The notes under the pieces were generated by a model. The model was not told the DNA's origin. It did not search any database and saw only the letters and a program-made list of their open reading frames with translations. Below, piece after piece: positions 24,556 through 33,508 of a stretch of 64,000 nucleotides of DNA. Each line of letters opens with the position of its first letter. Within the stretch, counting starts at the first letter, position 1. The translations under genes and the position numbers were made by a program. This DNA comes from an uncultured Fluviicola sp. (GTDB lineage: Bacteria > Bacteroidota > Bacteroidia > Flavobacteriales_D > Crocinitomicaceae): assembly GCF_902168135.1 (NCBI RefSeq), contig NZ_CABHOL010000041.1:1-64000 (forward strand), in the 5' to 3' direction.

Positions 24556-25221
24556 ATGCTGACATTCATTATTACTGCCGGGGGTATTGGAAAAAGAATG
24601 GGGGGGTCCGTTCCAAAACAATTCCTGTTATTGAACGACAAACCGATCCTGATGCACACCATCGAACAGGTCCATGCATTTGACACTTCGGCTGAACTGA
24701 TTGTAACGCTTCCGGTGGATTATTTGAAAGACTGGGAGGAAATGTGCACGAAATACACTTTTACGATCCCTCATCAAGTTGTTCCCGGAGGCGATGAACG
24801 TTTTGATTCGATCAAAAATGCCCTGGAAAAAGCTTCCGGAGAATGGATTGCGGTACATGACGGTGTTCGTCCGTTTATCAGCAAATCGGTTTTGAATCAA
24901 TTACTTACTGAAGTAAAAAGCCACCGGGCAGTGATCCCGGTTATTCCTGTGAAAGAAACACTGCGCATTGCAGATGGGGAAACCAATGCCACCGTTCACC
25001 GGGACCATTACCGCATCGTTCAGACACCTCAGGTATTCGAAGCAAAGCTGCTAAAAAAAGCCTACGAGCAGAAATACGCAACCAGCTTTACGGATGATGC
25101 AAGTGTCGTAGAAGCAATCGGAGCGCGAGTGCACCTTGTTCCCGGAAACGATGAAAACATCAAAATTACCACCCCGCTTGATTTAAGTCTTGCGGCGTTA
25201 ATATTAAAAAATTGGAAATAA
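24556..25221 (+). CDS. ispD: 2-C-methyl-D-erythritol 4-phosphate cytidylyltransferase
   Basis: Third step of the MEP isoprenoid pathway: couples MEP with CTP to give CDP-ME. The 221-aa protein has the nucleotide-binding AGGIGKRMGGSVPKQF, the metal/substrate region VHDGVRPFIS, the VIPVKETLR segment, and QTPQVFE with FTDDASVVEAIG near the end. All are in register with the family. I start at ATG 24556 rather than an upstream TTG because the IspD fold begins MLTFIITAGG. Dxs, the first enzyme of the pathway, is also in this window but 24 kb away. A palindrome/terminator follows. Confidence 0.93.
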   Translation: MLTFIITAGGIGKRMGGSVPKQFLLLNDKPILMHTIEQVHAFDTSAELIVTLPVDYLKDWEEMCTKYTFTIPHQVVPGGDERFDSIKNALEKASGEWIAVHDGVRPFISKSVLNQLLTEVKSHRAVIPVIPVKETLRIADGETNATVHRDHYRIVQTPQVFEAKLLKKAYEQKYATSFTDDASVVEAIGARVHLVPGNDENIKITTPLDLSLAALILKNWK

Positions 25222-25231
25222 ATACCTGTAG

Positions 25232-25263
25232 CAGAGGGCGCGCGATTAATCGCGCGCCCTCTG
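25232..25263. repeat. Perfect 32-bp palindrome, also terminator of ispD
   Basis: Two 16-bp arms (left CAGAGGGCGCGCGATT) are exact complements, followed by TTTTTAC, so it can terminate ispD, which ends 10 nt upstream. The centre GCGCGATTAATCGCGC is identical to that of 16077-16110 while the outer arms differ. The 194 nt from here to the next start hold only a GAACTTTG -7-like box at 25432-25439. Confidence 0.85.
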
Positions 25264-25457
25264 TTTTTACCTTACTAAATCGATTGTTTTAAGGAATTAT
25301 CAACCGGATTTAAAAAAATAGGTCCGAATTTGGAGCTTACTTTCATTTTAAATTCACAAACTTCATTTTTTCTCAACGCAATCTTACCAGAAAAGTCATC
25401 TTGTTCCTTAGTTCTAATTACATGCTGAAATGAACTTTGTCGAAAGTTTATACAGCA

Positions 25458-28400
25458 ATGAAAAAAACCTTACTCTTTATCGGGACCGTTTTGATGAGCA
25501 TGAACAGCTTTGCTCAAAACCCGGGACTCGTAATCTCAGAAATTTTACCGAATCCAAGTGGAACGGATTCTCCTTTTGAATGGATCGAATTAGTAGCTAC
25601 CAGCAATATCAACTTTGCAACCACCCCATACACGGTCGTTTGCAACAACTCAGCTGCAACAATTAATGGCTGGATCGAAGGCGGGACAATTACATATGCT
25701 TTCCAGATTAACACCGGAACGGTGAATGCAGGAGACGTAGTTTATGTTGGAGGAAGCTCAATGGCGCCAACCGGTACACAACTGCGTGTGATCAACACAG
25801 CAACCACTGCCGGTGACGGATTTGGTGATGCAGCAACCGGAGTAGTAGGAAACGGCGGCTCGAACGGAGATGGAATTGCCATTTTCAATTTGGCTTCCGC
25901 TGCCATTACTAATTCAAGTGTTCCGGTAGATGCTTTGTTCTATGGAACTTCACTTGGATCTGCTGTACTGAATAGTGGTGCAGACGGTTACCAACTACCG
26001 CTAAACGATTTATACAACGGAGGAAAACTTCAGCCAAATTCTTTTTTCGCAGGAGACCCCGGAGGTGACCAATCCATCCGTGCAACGGGATTATTTAATA
26101 CCCAAACATCACTGTGGACTGGTCAGCGTTCCTGGGTTGTAGGAACTCCAACTTTAGATAATCTGTCTTCCGTTGGTTTGATTGCAGCAACCCCTGGAAC
26201 TATTACGTTCTCAGCCGTTTCTCAGAATTTCCAGGAGAATGCCGGAACAGTGACTGTTGGAATTAACTCAGCGACTCCGAACACATATCCTGCAAAAGTG
26301 GTATTAAGTTACTCGGTTTATACAGATGCAACAGAAACTGCCGATTTTACCCTTGCTGAAGATACAATCACCATTCCTGCGAACTTCACCGGAACACAAA
26401 CAGTTGACTTAACCATCATTGACGATGCTTTGGCTGAAAGAACAGAGAAAGTAATTCTTAAAATGAAATCGCTCTTCAATGCGAATGTTGGAGCAAATGT
26501 GTTCCAGATCATTTATATCAAGGACAACGACTACCAGGCTCCTGTAGCTAATAATGAATTGAAATTGAACCTTCTGAGTAGTTTCTCAAATGACTTTTCC
26601 GGAGATAATTCTGCAGAAATCGTAGCATTTGATCCGACAACAGATCGTTTGTACATTGCAAATTCAATTGGTGCGCAAGTAGATATCGTAGATTTCTCGG
26701 ATCCGGCTGCTCCGGCCTATTTGGATTCCATTGATATTACTCCTTACGGAAACATCAACTCCATAGCAGTTCACAACGGTGTGGTTGCATGTGCGGTAGA
26801 AAACAGCAATCCGCAGGCAAACGGATTTATCGTTTTCCTGGACCAGAACGGAACATTGATCTCCCAGGTACCGGTTGGCGCTATGCCGGATATGATCACA
26901 TTCAACAATGACTACACGAAAGTATTGGTAGCCTGTGAAGGTGAGCCGAATTCAGATTATTCGGTTGATCCGGAAGGTTCAGTTGGAATTGTAGACATTA
27001 CGGGTGGTTATCCGGCATTGACAGCTGCAAACGTAACGATGGTGAATTTCCAGTCATTCAACGGACAGGAGGCTGCTTTACGCACACAGGGAATCCGCAT
27101 TTTCGGGCCGGGAAGCTCCGCAGCACAGGATTTTGAACCGGAATACATTACCATTTCAGAAGATAACTCCACAGCTTATGTTTCTTTACAGGAAAACAAT
27201 GCCATGGCTGTAGTTGACATCACTGCCGGAACAGTTACTGCGGTTCGTCCGTTGGGAACTATGAATTACGCAAACGGAAATAATGGTTTGGATGCTTCAG
27301 ATGCAACTGCAGAACCATTTATTGGTTCTGCCCCGATCAAAGGATTGTTTATGCCGGACGCACTGGCTCACGCTTCTATTTCAGGAACAGAATACATTTT
27401 CTCCGCAAATGAAGGAGATGCCCGCGAATACGGAAGTGTTTTGGATGAACCTGGACGCTTATCTTCGGTTACCCTGGATGCTTCGATTCCTGATCAAAAT
27501 ATCCTGAAAAGCAATCAATTCCTGGGTCGTATCAACGTAACAAAAGCAAGTGGTGATACGGATAACGATGGAGACATTGATGATATTCACGTATTCGGAA
27601 CTCGTTCATTTTCTATTTGGGATGCACAAACCGGAGCCCTGGTTTTCGATTCAAAAGATTTGATCGAACAGCTGGTTGCAAATCACCCGACATTGAGCGG
27701 TTTATTCAATGCAAGTAACTCAACCGGAACATCCGTCTCTAAAAACCGTTCTGACGACAAAGGTCCGGAACCGGAAGGAGTTGCAACTGCGGTGATCAAT
27801 GGGAACCATTACCTGTTCGTTTCATTGGAGCGAGTTGGCGGTGTGATGATGTTCAATGTAGATGTTCCAGGTACACCGGTTTATGTAGGTTACTACAATA
27901 ACCGTTCTATCGGACCAAACAGCGGACCGGATTTAGGAGCTGAGGGAATCATTACCATTAGCCGGGAAGATTCTCCGAATGGAAAAGAGATTGTAATCCT
28001 GGCAAATGAAATCAGTTCCACGCTTTCCATCTATGGAATTAATACTTGTGTGGACCTTGCAGGTGCAACAATCACTGTTCCTACAGATTCAATTTGTGAA
28101 GGAGACCAGGTTACTTTAACCATCCCTGGAGATGCTCAAAGTACGGTTCAGTGGCTGAAGAACGACCAGGTAATTGCAGGTGAAACAGGAAACTCATTAA
28201 ATGTGACAGAAGCAGGAAACTACCGCGTTTACGTTTCAAATACAACTCATGCTTGTGCGGATACTACTTTGGCTGAAGCAATCGAAGTATTGACATTGCC
28301 AACAATTGCTGCAGGAGCAGATGCTGCTATCTGTATCGGTGATACCGTAAACTTAAATGCTGTTTCCTCCGCAACAATCGCATGGAACAACTGTGTTCAG

Positions 28401-29186
28401 GACAGTGTTGATTTCTTCCCTACTTCAACCATGGATTACATTGCAACCGCAACGGATGCTTTCGGGTGTGAGAACTCAGATACCCTGACTGTTACTGTTA
28501 ACCAACTTCCAACTGTAGATGCAGGCACAGACCAATCTGTTTGTACGGGAACTTCTGTTACCTTCAATGCAACAGGTGCTTCAACGCTTGTTTGGAACAA
28601 CGGTGTGGTTAACGGAACAGCATTTAATGCACTAACTGCAGGAAATTACATTGTTACCGGGACAGATGCAAACGGATGTATGGATGCAGATACTTTAGTG
28701 TTGACTTTGTTTGCTCTTCCAACTATCAACCTGGGCGCTGATATGACCGTTTGTGCGAACCATTTCCCGGTGAACCTGAACGGCCCGGGAGGATATACGT
28801 CTTACAACTGGAGTAACGGAGCAATGACTCAAAATACAACAGTGGCACAGGCTGGAACTTATAGTTTAACTGTTACGAACAACAACGGATGCCAGGATAT
28901 TGATACCGTTGTGATCATTTCGGATCCATGTTTAGGATTGACCGAGAACAGCACTTTCGAATACACTTTATATCCGAACCCGGCTTCTCATACAGTTACT
29001 GTAGAAACGAGTGTGCCGAACTCGGAAGTAGTTATTTACGGAGTAAACGGACAGGTGTTGTTTACCCAGAAAAATACGACTGCAGTATTTACAGTGAACG
29101 TAGCTGATTTGGCTGACGGAATGTATTGGTTGAAGGTTTCTTCCGATGAAGGAACACAAACTAAACAAATCCTGATTAAGAAGTAA
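25458..29186 (+). CDS. Choice-of-anchor I family protein, T9SS type A cargo
   Basis: A 1242-aa secreted or surface protein. After the signal peptide (ending SFAQ) comes a lamin-tail-like domain (VISEILPNPSGTD...FEWIELV, about 20-240). A Calx-beta-like unit follows (about 250-350, ending DDALAERTEKVILKM). A large beta-propeller of the choice-of-anchor I type spans about 365-865, with AFDPTTDRLYIANS, CEGEPNSDYSVDPEGSVGIV and SANEGDAREYG. Three Ig-like domains lead to a type A T9SS sorting domain (about 1170-1242, YPNPASHTVTV to KQILIKK). Propellers of this group are often annotated as phosphatase- or phytase-like, but I see no proven active site. I start at ATG 25458; a TTG 21 nt upstream falls in the promoter. 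It is monocistronic. Confidence 0.88.
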   Translation: MKKTLLFIGTVLMSMNSFAQNPGLVISEILPNPSGTDSPFEWIELVATSNINFATTPYTVVCNNSAATINGWIEGGTITYAFQINTGTVNAGDVVYVGGSSMAPTGTQLRVINTATTAGDGFGDAATGVVGNGGSNGDGIAIFNLASAAITNSSVPVDALFYGTSLGSAVLNSGADGYQLPLNDLYNGGKLQPNSFFAGDPGGDQSIRATGLFNTQTSLWTGQRSWVVGTPTLDNLSSVGLIAATPGTITFSAVSQNFQENAGTVTVGINSATPNTYPAKVVLSYSVYTDATETADFTLAEDTITIPANFTGTQTVDLTIIDDALAERTEKVILKMKSLFNANVGANVFQIIYIKDNDYQAPVANNELKLNLLSSFSNDFSGDNSAEIVAFDPTTDRLYIANSIGAQVDIVDFSDPAAPAYLDSIDITPYGNINSIAVHNGVVACAVENSNPQANGFIVFLDQNGTLISQVPVGAMPDMITFNNDYTKVLVACEGEPNSDYSVDPEGSVGIVDITGGYPALTAANVTMVNFQSFNGQEAALRTQGIRIFGPGSSAAQDFEPEYITISEDNSTAYVSLQENNAMAVVDITAGTVTAVRPLGTMNYANGNNGLDASDATAEPFIGSAPIKGLFMPDALAHASISGTEYIFSANEGDAREYGSVLDEPGRLSSVTLDASIPDQNILKSNQFLGRINVTKASGDTDNDGDIDDIHVFGTRSFSIWDAQTGALVFDSKDLIEQLVANHPTLSGLFNASNSTGTSVSKNRSDDKGPEPEGVATAVINGNHYLFVSLERVGGVMMFNVDVPGTPVYVGYYNNRSIGPNSGPDLGAEGIITISREDSPNGKEIVILANEISSTLSIYGINTCVDLAGATITVPTDSICEGDQVTLTIPGDAQSTVQWLKNDQVIAGETGNSLNVTEAGNYRVYVSNTTHACADTTLAEAIEVLTLPTIAAGADAAICIGDTVNLNAVSSATIAWNNCVQDSVDFFPTSTMDYIATATDAFGCENSDTLTVTVNQLPTVDAGTDQSVCTGTSVTFNATGASTLVWNNGVVNGTAFNALTAGNYIVTGTDANGCMDADTLVLTLFALPTINLGADMTVCANHFPVNLNGPGGYTSYNWSNGAMTQNTTVAQAGTYSLTVTNNNGCQDIDTVVIISDPCLGLTENSTFEYTLYPNPASHTVTVETSVPNSEVVIYGVNGQVLFTQKNTTAVFTVNVADLADGMYWLKVSSDEGTQTKQILIKK

Positions 29187-29211
29187 AATAACCTACATAT
29201 ACACTACGCTG

Positions 29212-29249
29212 AAAAACCCTGATACTCTTGAATGGTGTCAGGGTTTTTT
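29212..29249 (+). terminator. Terminator after the choice-of-anchor gene
   Basis: AAAAACCCTGATAC pairs with GTGTCAGGGTTTTTT (one G-T pair) around a 9-nt loop, ending in six T residues. Confidence 0.88.
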
Positions 29250-29257
29250 GATTTGCT

Positions 29258-29520
29258 TAACCGCAGAGAAGAGCCAGCTGTGACCGGTGAAGACGGATTG
29301 CAGTCTGAAAGACGCGGCGCGAAGGTAAAAGAACGCAAAGGAACTGTCGAATTCGATCTCCACGTGCGGTGCAGCTCTTGTCTTTTCCCACAAATTCGCA
29401 AATGTCCGGAGGCGCTTACCAGTCGCTTCTTTCTTTTCTATCTCCGCCTGTGGCAAAGTCTTCTTAAATGAAGCACAGAGGAGATTAATAAACCTCAGCG
29501 TTCTCTGCTGTAAAATTAAC
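29258..29520. repeat. Intergenic element bounded by inverted CAGAGAA repeats
   Basis: TTAACCGCAGAGAA at the left and TTCTCTGCTGTAAAATTAA at the right are imperfect inverted copies about 250 bp apart. The interior shows no gene; short open frames on both strands have no recognisable product. It carries several GCAAAG/CAGAGG motifs of the kind scattered between genes in this phylum; related TTAACCGCA tracts occur at 32300 and 33435. The right end overlaps the last codons of the convergent CDF gene. Confidence 0.45.
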
Positions 29521-30415
29521 AAGAGCCGTGTTTGCAATCTTTCCGTTCGGTTTCGAAGGTCACATGGTGGATATTCCGATGTTCGAGCAAATGACGTAAT
29601 TCATGCTTGATATGTGCTTCTTCTTCAGTCTGCACGGATTCTTCCAATACCAAATGAGCTGTCATGGCATTTTCTGTTGAGCTTAATGGCCAGATGTGTA
29701 CATGATGTACTTCTTTGACTCCGTTTGTTTGCTGAATAAGTGCAACAATTTCTTCCAGGTGTATGGTACTGGGAACTCCATCCAGTGACAAACGCAGGCT
29801 TTCTTTCATCAGTTTCCAGGTGCCGAACAGGATAATTGCTGCTATGATCAAACTGAAAACAGCATCCAGCCAATAGAGCTTCGTATAATAAATGACGATC
29901 CCGCCAACGACCAATCCGGCGGAAACCAGCCCATCTGCCAATAAATGCAGGTAAGCACTTTTTACGTTGATGTCTTTTTCCTTATCTCGAAGGAAAAGCA
30001 AAGCGGTGGAAAAATTGATCACTATCCCAATGCCTGCAATGATCGAAACGGTTAACCCCGGAATGATTTCAGGATGAAAAAACCGATCGATCGCACCGTA
30101 AATAATCGCTCCGATCGTTACAAATAAAAGCATGGAGTTGAACAAGGCAACCAAAATGGAAGTTTTACGGTAACCATAGGTGTACTGATTCGTCGATTTG
30201 ATTTTCATCAGTCTGAGGGCTAAAAGCGAAAGAGCCAGTGTTCCTACATCCGCGAGATTGTGTCCGGCATCTGAAATTACAGAAAGGGAGTCGATCAGTA
30301 TTCCGACGATTGCTTCGACCACTACAAAAGCCAAATTGAGAATTATCCCCACAACAAAAGCAGCGTTGACCTTTGTCAACACTTCGTGATGATGATGTGG
30401 GTGATCGTGTCCCAT
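29516..30415 (-). CDS. Cation diffusion facilitator (CDF) metal exporter
   Basis: Exports divalent metal, probably Zn2+ (possibly Cd2+ or Co2+), from the cytoplasm in exchange for protons. The 299-aa protein starts with a His-rich tail (HDHPHHHH at residues 3-10). Six transmembrane helices follow, with the metal-site motifs SDAGHNLADVG in helix 2 and HLLADGLVSAG in helix 5, then a cytoplasmic domain containing VHHVHIWPLSS. It ends CKHGSC. I start at ATG 30415, directly before the His-rich tail. A strong hairpin separates it from the desaturase gene upstream on the same strand. Confidence 0.9.
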   Translation of the reverse strand: MGHDHPHHHHEVLTKVNAAFVVGIILNLAFVVVEAIVGILIDSLSVISDAGHNLADVGTLALSLLALRLMKIKSTNQYTYGYRKTSILVALFNSMLLFVTIGAIIYGAIDRFFHPEIIPGLTVSIIAGIGIVINFSTALLFLRDKEKDINVKSAYLHLLADGLVSAGLVVGGIVIYYTKLYWLDAVFSLIIAAIILFGTWKLMKESLRLSLDGVPSTIHLEEIVALIQQTNGVKEVHHVHIWPLSSTENAMTAHLVLEESVQTEEEAHIKHELRHLLEHRNIHHVTFETERKDCKHGSC

Positions 30416-30446
30416 ACTTAAAGATAACAAAATCCATGAAAAAAGC

Positions 30447-30476
30447 GGGGGCGTCTCAGTTTAACCGAGACGCCCC
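30447..30476 (-). terminator. Terminator of the desaturase gene; palindromic repeat-like
   Basis: GGGGCGTCTC and GAGACGCCCC are exact complements around a GGTTAAACT loop (minus-strand reading), followed on the minus strand by CGCTTTTTTC. The layout GTAGGGGCG...TTAA...CGCCCC resembles the two perfect palindromes at 16077 and 25232. Confidence 0.85.
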
Positions 30477-30498
30477 TACTATTTTATCCCTAAATGGA

Positions 30499-31581
30499 TT
30501 ATGCTCTTCCCAATTGTTTCAATAATCTCAAATGATTGAAGATTGCAGCACCAAATGTCTTGTGATAATTGTATTGGATTCCGTATTCTTTCGCTGTCTT
30601 CTTGACAATTTTAGAAATCTTCGGGTAATGAATGTGAGAGATGTCCGGGAACAAATGATGCTCGATCTGGTAGTTCAATCCACCGACATACCAGGTCAGT
30701 AACGGATTCCAGTTCTCGAAGTTTGCCGTAGTCATCATTTGGTGTTTTGCCCAGGAAACATCTGCGTTTTCCTCCTGGTAATCATCCTTGGTCATGAATT
30801 CTGTTTCAGGCATCACGTGTGCTACCTGGAAAACGAAGGCCAAAATAATCCCGCAGATAAAATGCATCACAAAGAATCCGATCAAAACCTGCCACCAGCT
30901 TACATCCATTACCAATAAAGGCACAGCGATGATATAGACATAGTAAAGCAATTTGGAAAAGATCAATTGGATCAATGCTTTTCTGAATGTTTTATTTTGA
31001 GCCTGGAGCAATCCTTCCTTGTTGTAGCGGCTCAGCTGCATGAAATCTTTGTTGGTCATCCACGACAATGTCATAAACCCGTAGAAGAACCAGGCATAAT
31101 AAACCTGGAAACGGTGTACTTTCTTACGCGGTACATTCGGAGAAAAGCGCAGCAATCCGATGGAATCAATGTCTTCGTCCATATCGTGCACGTTTGTAAA
31201 GCTGTGGTGTAACACATTGTGCTGAATGCGCCAATTCAGGTTAGAACCTCCCAGGATTTCCATGGAAAAGCTCATGATTTTATTCAGCCATTTGTATTTG
31301 GAAAAAGCACCATGATTCGCATCGTGCATGATGGATAAACCGATTCCGGCCATTCCTACCCCCATAATCATAGTCATGAAGAACATCAGCCAATGATTTT
31401 CAATTACTCCGAAAACCATCAGGAAATAGGGAAGTAAAAACAGGGAGAACATTAATGGAACTTTTAAGAGTATCCGCCAGTTACCATAGCGTTTCAGATT
31501 ATTTCTTTTCAGATATTCATCTACTTGTTGGGAGAGTTTTTTTGTAAATTCATCACCTCTTGTGAGTCTTATATATTGCAT
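30499..31581 (-). CDS. Membrane fatty acid desaturase (front-end-like)
   Basis: Di-iron enzyme that introduces a double bond into acyl chains in the membrane. The 360-aa protein has the three His boxes: HDANHG (about residue 88), HNVLHHS with THVHD-like follow-up (about 121-133), and QIEHHLFP (about 308). The Gln in the third box is typical of front-end desaturases. Four or more hydrophobic segments separate the boxes. There is no fused cytochrome b5 domain. The substrate position cannot be deduced. A TACATTTG -7 box lies at 31620-31613. It is monocistronic, with a terminator downstream. Confidence 0.9.
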   Translation of the reverse strand: MQYIRLTRGDEFTKKLSQQVDEYLKRNNLKRYGNWRILLKVPLMFSLFLLPYFLMVFGVIENHWLMFFMTMIMGVGMAGIGLSIMHDANHGAFSKYKWLNKIMSFSMEILGGSNLNWRIQHNVLHHSFTNVHDMDEDIDSIGLLRFSPNVPRKKVHRFQVYYAWFFYGFMTLSWMTNKDFMQLSRYNKEGLLQAQNKTFRKALIQLIFSKLLYYVYIIAVPLLVMDVSWWQVLIGFFVMHFICGIILAFVFQVAHVMPETEFMTKDDYQEENADVSWAKHQMMTTANFENWNPLLTWYVGGLNYQIEHHLFPDISHIHYPKISKIVKKTAKEYGIQYNYHKTFGAAIFNHLRLLKQLGRA

Positions 31582-31707
31582 AGTATTCCGAAAATGATAT
31601 TTATTTTCAATACAAATGTATCGATAGTTTCAATTCAAAACTCCCAAAAAAGACGAATTGGATATATTTAACATGAAAAAACGTGCTAACAACCTGAAAA
31701 TGAGTAT

Positions 31708-32271
31708 TTATTTTCCGTTCCAATTTGTCATGGTCAATTGAATTCCTATAGAGGCAAAACTCTTCAAAAACTCAACTGCAACAGCGATGCGTTCGTTCAG
31801 AGTTTCCCGTTCTTCGGCGTTCCATTCTCCCAATACATAATCTACCTGCTGGCCTTTGTGAAAATCAGCCCCGACACCGAAACGCAAACGACAGTATTCT
31901 GTGGTGTTTAAAGTTGCCTGGATATCCTTTAAACCGTTGTGACCACCGTCAGACCCTTTTCCTTTCATGCGCAATTTTCCGAAAGGAAGTGCCAGATCGT
32001 CCGTTATGACCACTAAGTTCTCTTTGGAGATTTTTTCCTGCTGCAGGTAATAATTAACGGCTTTCCCGGAAAGATTCATGTAGGTAGTTGGTTTCACCAA
32101 AATAAGGGTTCTTCCTTTGAATTTCACCTCTGCGACTTCGGCAGTCTTTTGAAGGGAAAAAGTTCCGCCCAGCTCCTTCGCCAAAGCTTCCACGACTTTA
32201 AAACCAATATTGTGGCGTGTTTCTTCGTATTTCGAACCGGGGTTTCCTAAACCGACAAATAGATATTTCAT
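31708..32271 (-). CDS. pth: Peptidyl-tRNA hydrolase
   Basis: Releases tRNA from peptidyl-tRNAs dropped by ribosomes. The 187-aa length is typical. Conserved active-site blocks are GLGNPGSKYEETRHNIGF (catalytic His at about residue 20), TTYMNLSGKAV, ITDDLALPFGKLR and GSDGGHNGLKDI. I start at ATG 32271, where the family begins (MKYLFVGLGNPG). A 17-residue upstream extension would read through the promoter. The start codon lies 4 nt beyond the -7 box, so the mRNA is probably leaderless or nearly so. Confidence 0.94.
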   Translation of the reverse strand: MKYLFVGLGNPGSKYEETRHNIGFKVVEALAKELGGTFSLQKTAEVAEVKFKGRTLILVKPTTYMNLSGKAVNYYLQQEKISKENLVVITDDLALPFGKLRMKGKGSDGGHNGLKDIQATLNTTEYCRLRFGVGADFHKGQQVDYVLGEWNAEERETLNERIAVAVEFLKSFASIGIQLTMTNWNGK

Positions 32272-32275
32272 GTCA

Positions 32276-32308
32276 CAAAGATAATTGCGAATTATATTTA
32301 ACCGCAAA
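32276..32308 (-). promoter_or_regulatory. Promoter of pth
   Basis: On the minus strand TTTG (32308-32305), a 21-nt spacer and a perfect TATCTTTG (32283-32276) sit directly ahead of the start codon. The near-identical arrangement before the gene at 32403-33362 supports both. Confidence 0.65.
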
Positions 32309-32402
32309 ATGAAAGAACGCAAAGTTGATTGCGAATGCCAAATGACCCTTTTAACTGAAAGCCCAAAGGTTGATCATGCAAAACCGATTAACTAAGAATC
32401 AA

Positions 32403-33362
32403 TTATTTAAAAGTATAGCTGGTAGCATTCACTTTTTTGATCTTCTCCTCACCGAAAGTAACGCTGATAGTTCTGCTTGTTTGAATGGAAGGCATCCAGC
32501 CGCTGCTTAATTGCATTTGCAGTTTTTCGGTATCCTCAAAATCGATCTTCATATCGTCAATCTTGAATTCCTTACTCTCCGCCGGAACAAATAATTCGAA
32601 AAACTTCTTCATGTACTTTTTCAATTCATCCTGGTTCGGTTTGTACCTGATAGAGATCGATGCAAGGTCCTTTGTCTTATTGATCGTTTGTAAGGTAATC
32701 TTTCCGGACCCTTTTACCACAATGTCCATCAAACAGGGAATCTCCACATCAATTTCCGCAGGTTTATTCAAAACCAGTTCCATTCCATAATTGCCGTGGA
32801 TTGCCATAATGTCGCCTAAATAAAGCACCTCGATATTTTCCGGCTTGGCAAATTCGATCAACACATCATCCAGCATTTTAATTACAGGTTTTGCAGCTTC
32901 TGCACCCTTGTTTACAACTAACTGCTTTTTGAATTCTTCACACTTCTTTTTAAAGTCCTTCTGTAATTCGGCTGTATTCAAAATTTTCTGGTAGATCCCT
33001 AATTCATCCGTTTGATAACGGATCGGTGCACTTGTTTGAAACGAATTCATTAATTCCTGCAACTGCGGATCATAACCTTCAACAGCAGATTTCAGGTATT
33101 TCATTTCCAGTACATAACTGTGGTCCGTACTGTCGATTACCTTTATTTCCAGGTCATAGGTGTTTGATTTCTGCTTGGTCGGCTGTGTGCTCCCTGATTT
33201 GTTGGTAACATCGGTTTGAGAAACCTGGTAAGAAACTTTGTCACCGATATTCCAATACCCGATTGTGGTTACTTTGGAGGAAGAAACCAGGTTTGGTTGT
33301 TCCTGGGAAAAAAGGTTGAACGAAAAGGTTAGGACGGCGATTAAGAAATTGATCTGTTTCAT
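32403..33362 (-). CDS. Secreted protein of unknown function
   Basis: A 319-aa protein with a signal peptide ending NLFSQ. The mature part starts as a beta-rich region (IGYWNIGDKVSYQVSQTDV). A Lys/Glu-rich helical centre follows (about 120-165), then a second beta-rich half (about 175-319). No catalytic motif, lipobox or T9SS sorting domain is present, so it is probably periplasmic. I do not recognise the family beyond its similarity in style to many Flavobacteriales periplasmic proteins. It is monocistronic with its own promoter. Confidence 0.65.
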   Translation of the reverse strand: MKQINFLIAVLTFSFNLFSQEQPNLVSSSKVTTIGYWNIGDKVSYQVSQTDVTNKSGSTQPTKQKSNTYDLEIKVIDSTDHSYVLEMKYLKSAVEGYDPQLQELMNSFQTSAPIRYQTDELGIYQKILNTAELQKDFKKKCEEFKKQLVVNKGAEAAKPVIKMLDDVLIEFAKPENIEVLYLGDIMAIHGNYGMELVLNKPAEIDVEIPCLMDIVVKGSGKITLQTINKTKDLASISIRYKPNQDELKKYMKKFFELFVPAESKEFKIDDMKIDFEDTEKLQMQLSSGWMPSIQTSRTISVTFGEEKIKKVNATSYTFK

Positions 33363-33366
33363 GGCA

Positions 33367-33396
33367 CAAAGATAATTCCGAATTGCGAATTACAAA
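33367..33396 (-). promoter_or_regulatory. Promoter of the secreted-protein gene
   Basis: On the minus strand TTTG (33396-33393), an 18-nt spacer and TATCTTTG (33374-33367) precede the start codon by 4 nt, copying the pth arrangement (CACAAAGATAATT is shared). Confidence 0.6.
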
Positions 33397-33508
33397 TGCC
33401 GGGTAATCGTTTTACCCCGGTTAACCCCCATTTTTAACCGCAGGGACACCCTATACCGATAAGAATTCGGTTGAATAACTATATTTGGAATAAAGAAAAC
33501 AAAAATTC

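Noticed and set aside
25437-25457. TTG start for the choice-of-anchor gene
   Set aside because: It overlaps a GAACTTTG -7-like element; ATG 25458 begins a standard signal peptide.
29238-29537. Overlapping frames of 65-99 codons on both strands after the choice-of-anchor gene
   Set aside because: They lie in a repeat-like intergenic stretch and their translations are rich in Arg/Ser/Cys without any known pattern.
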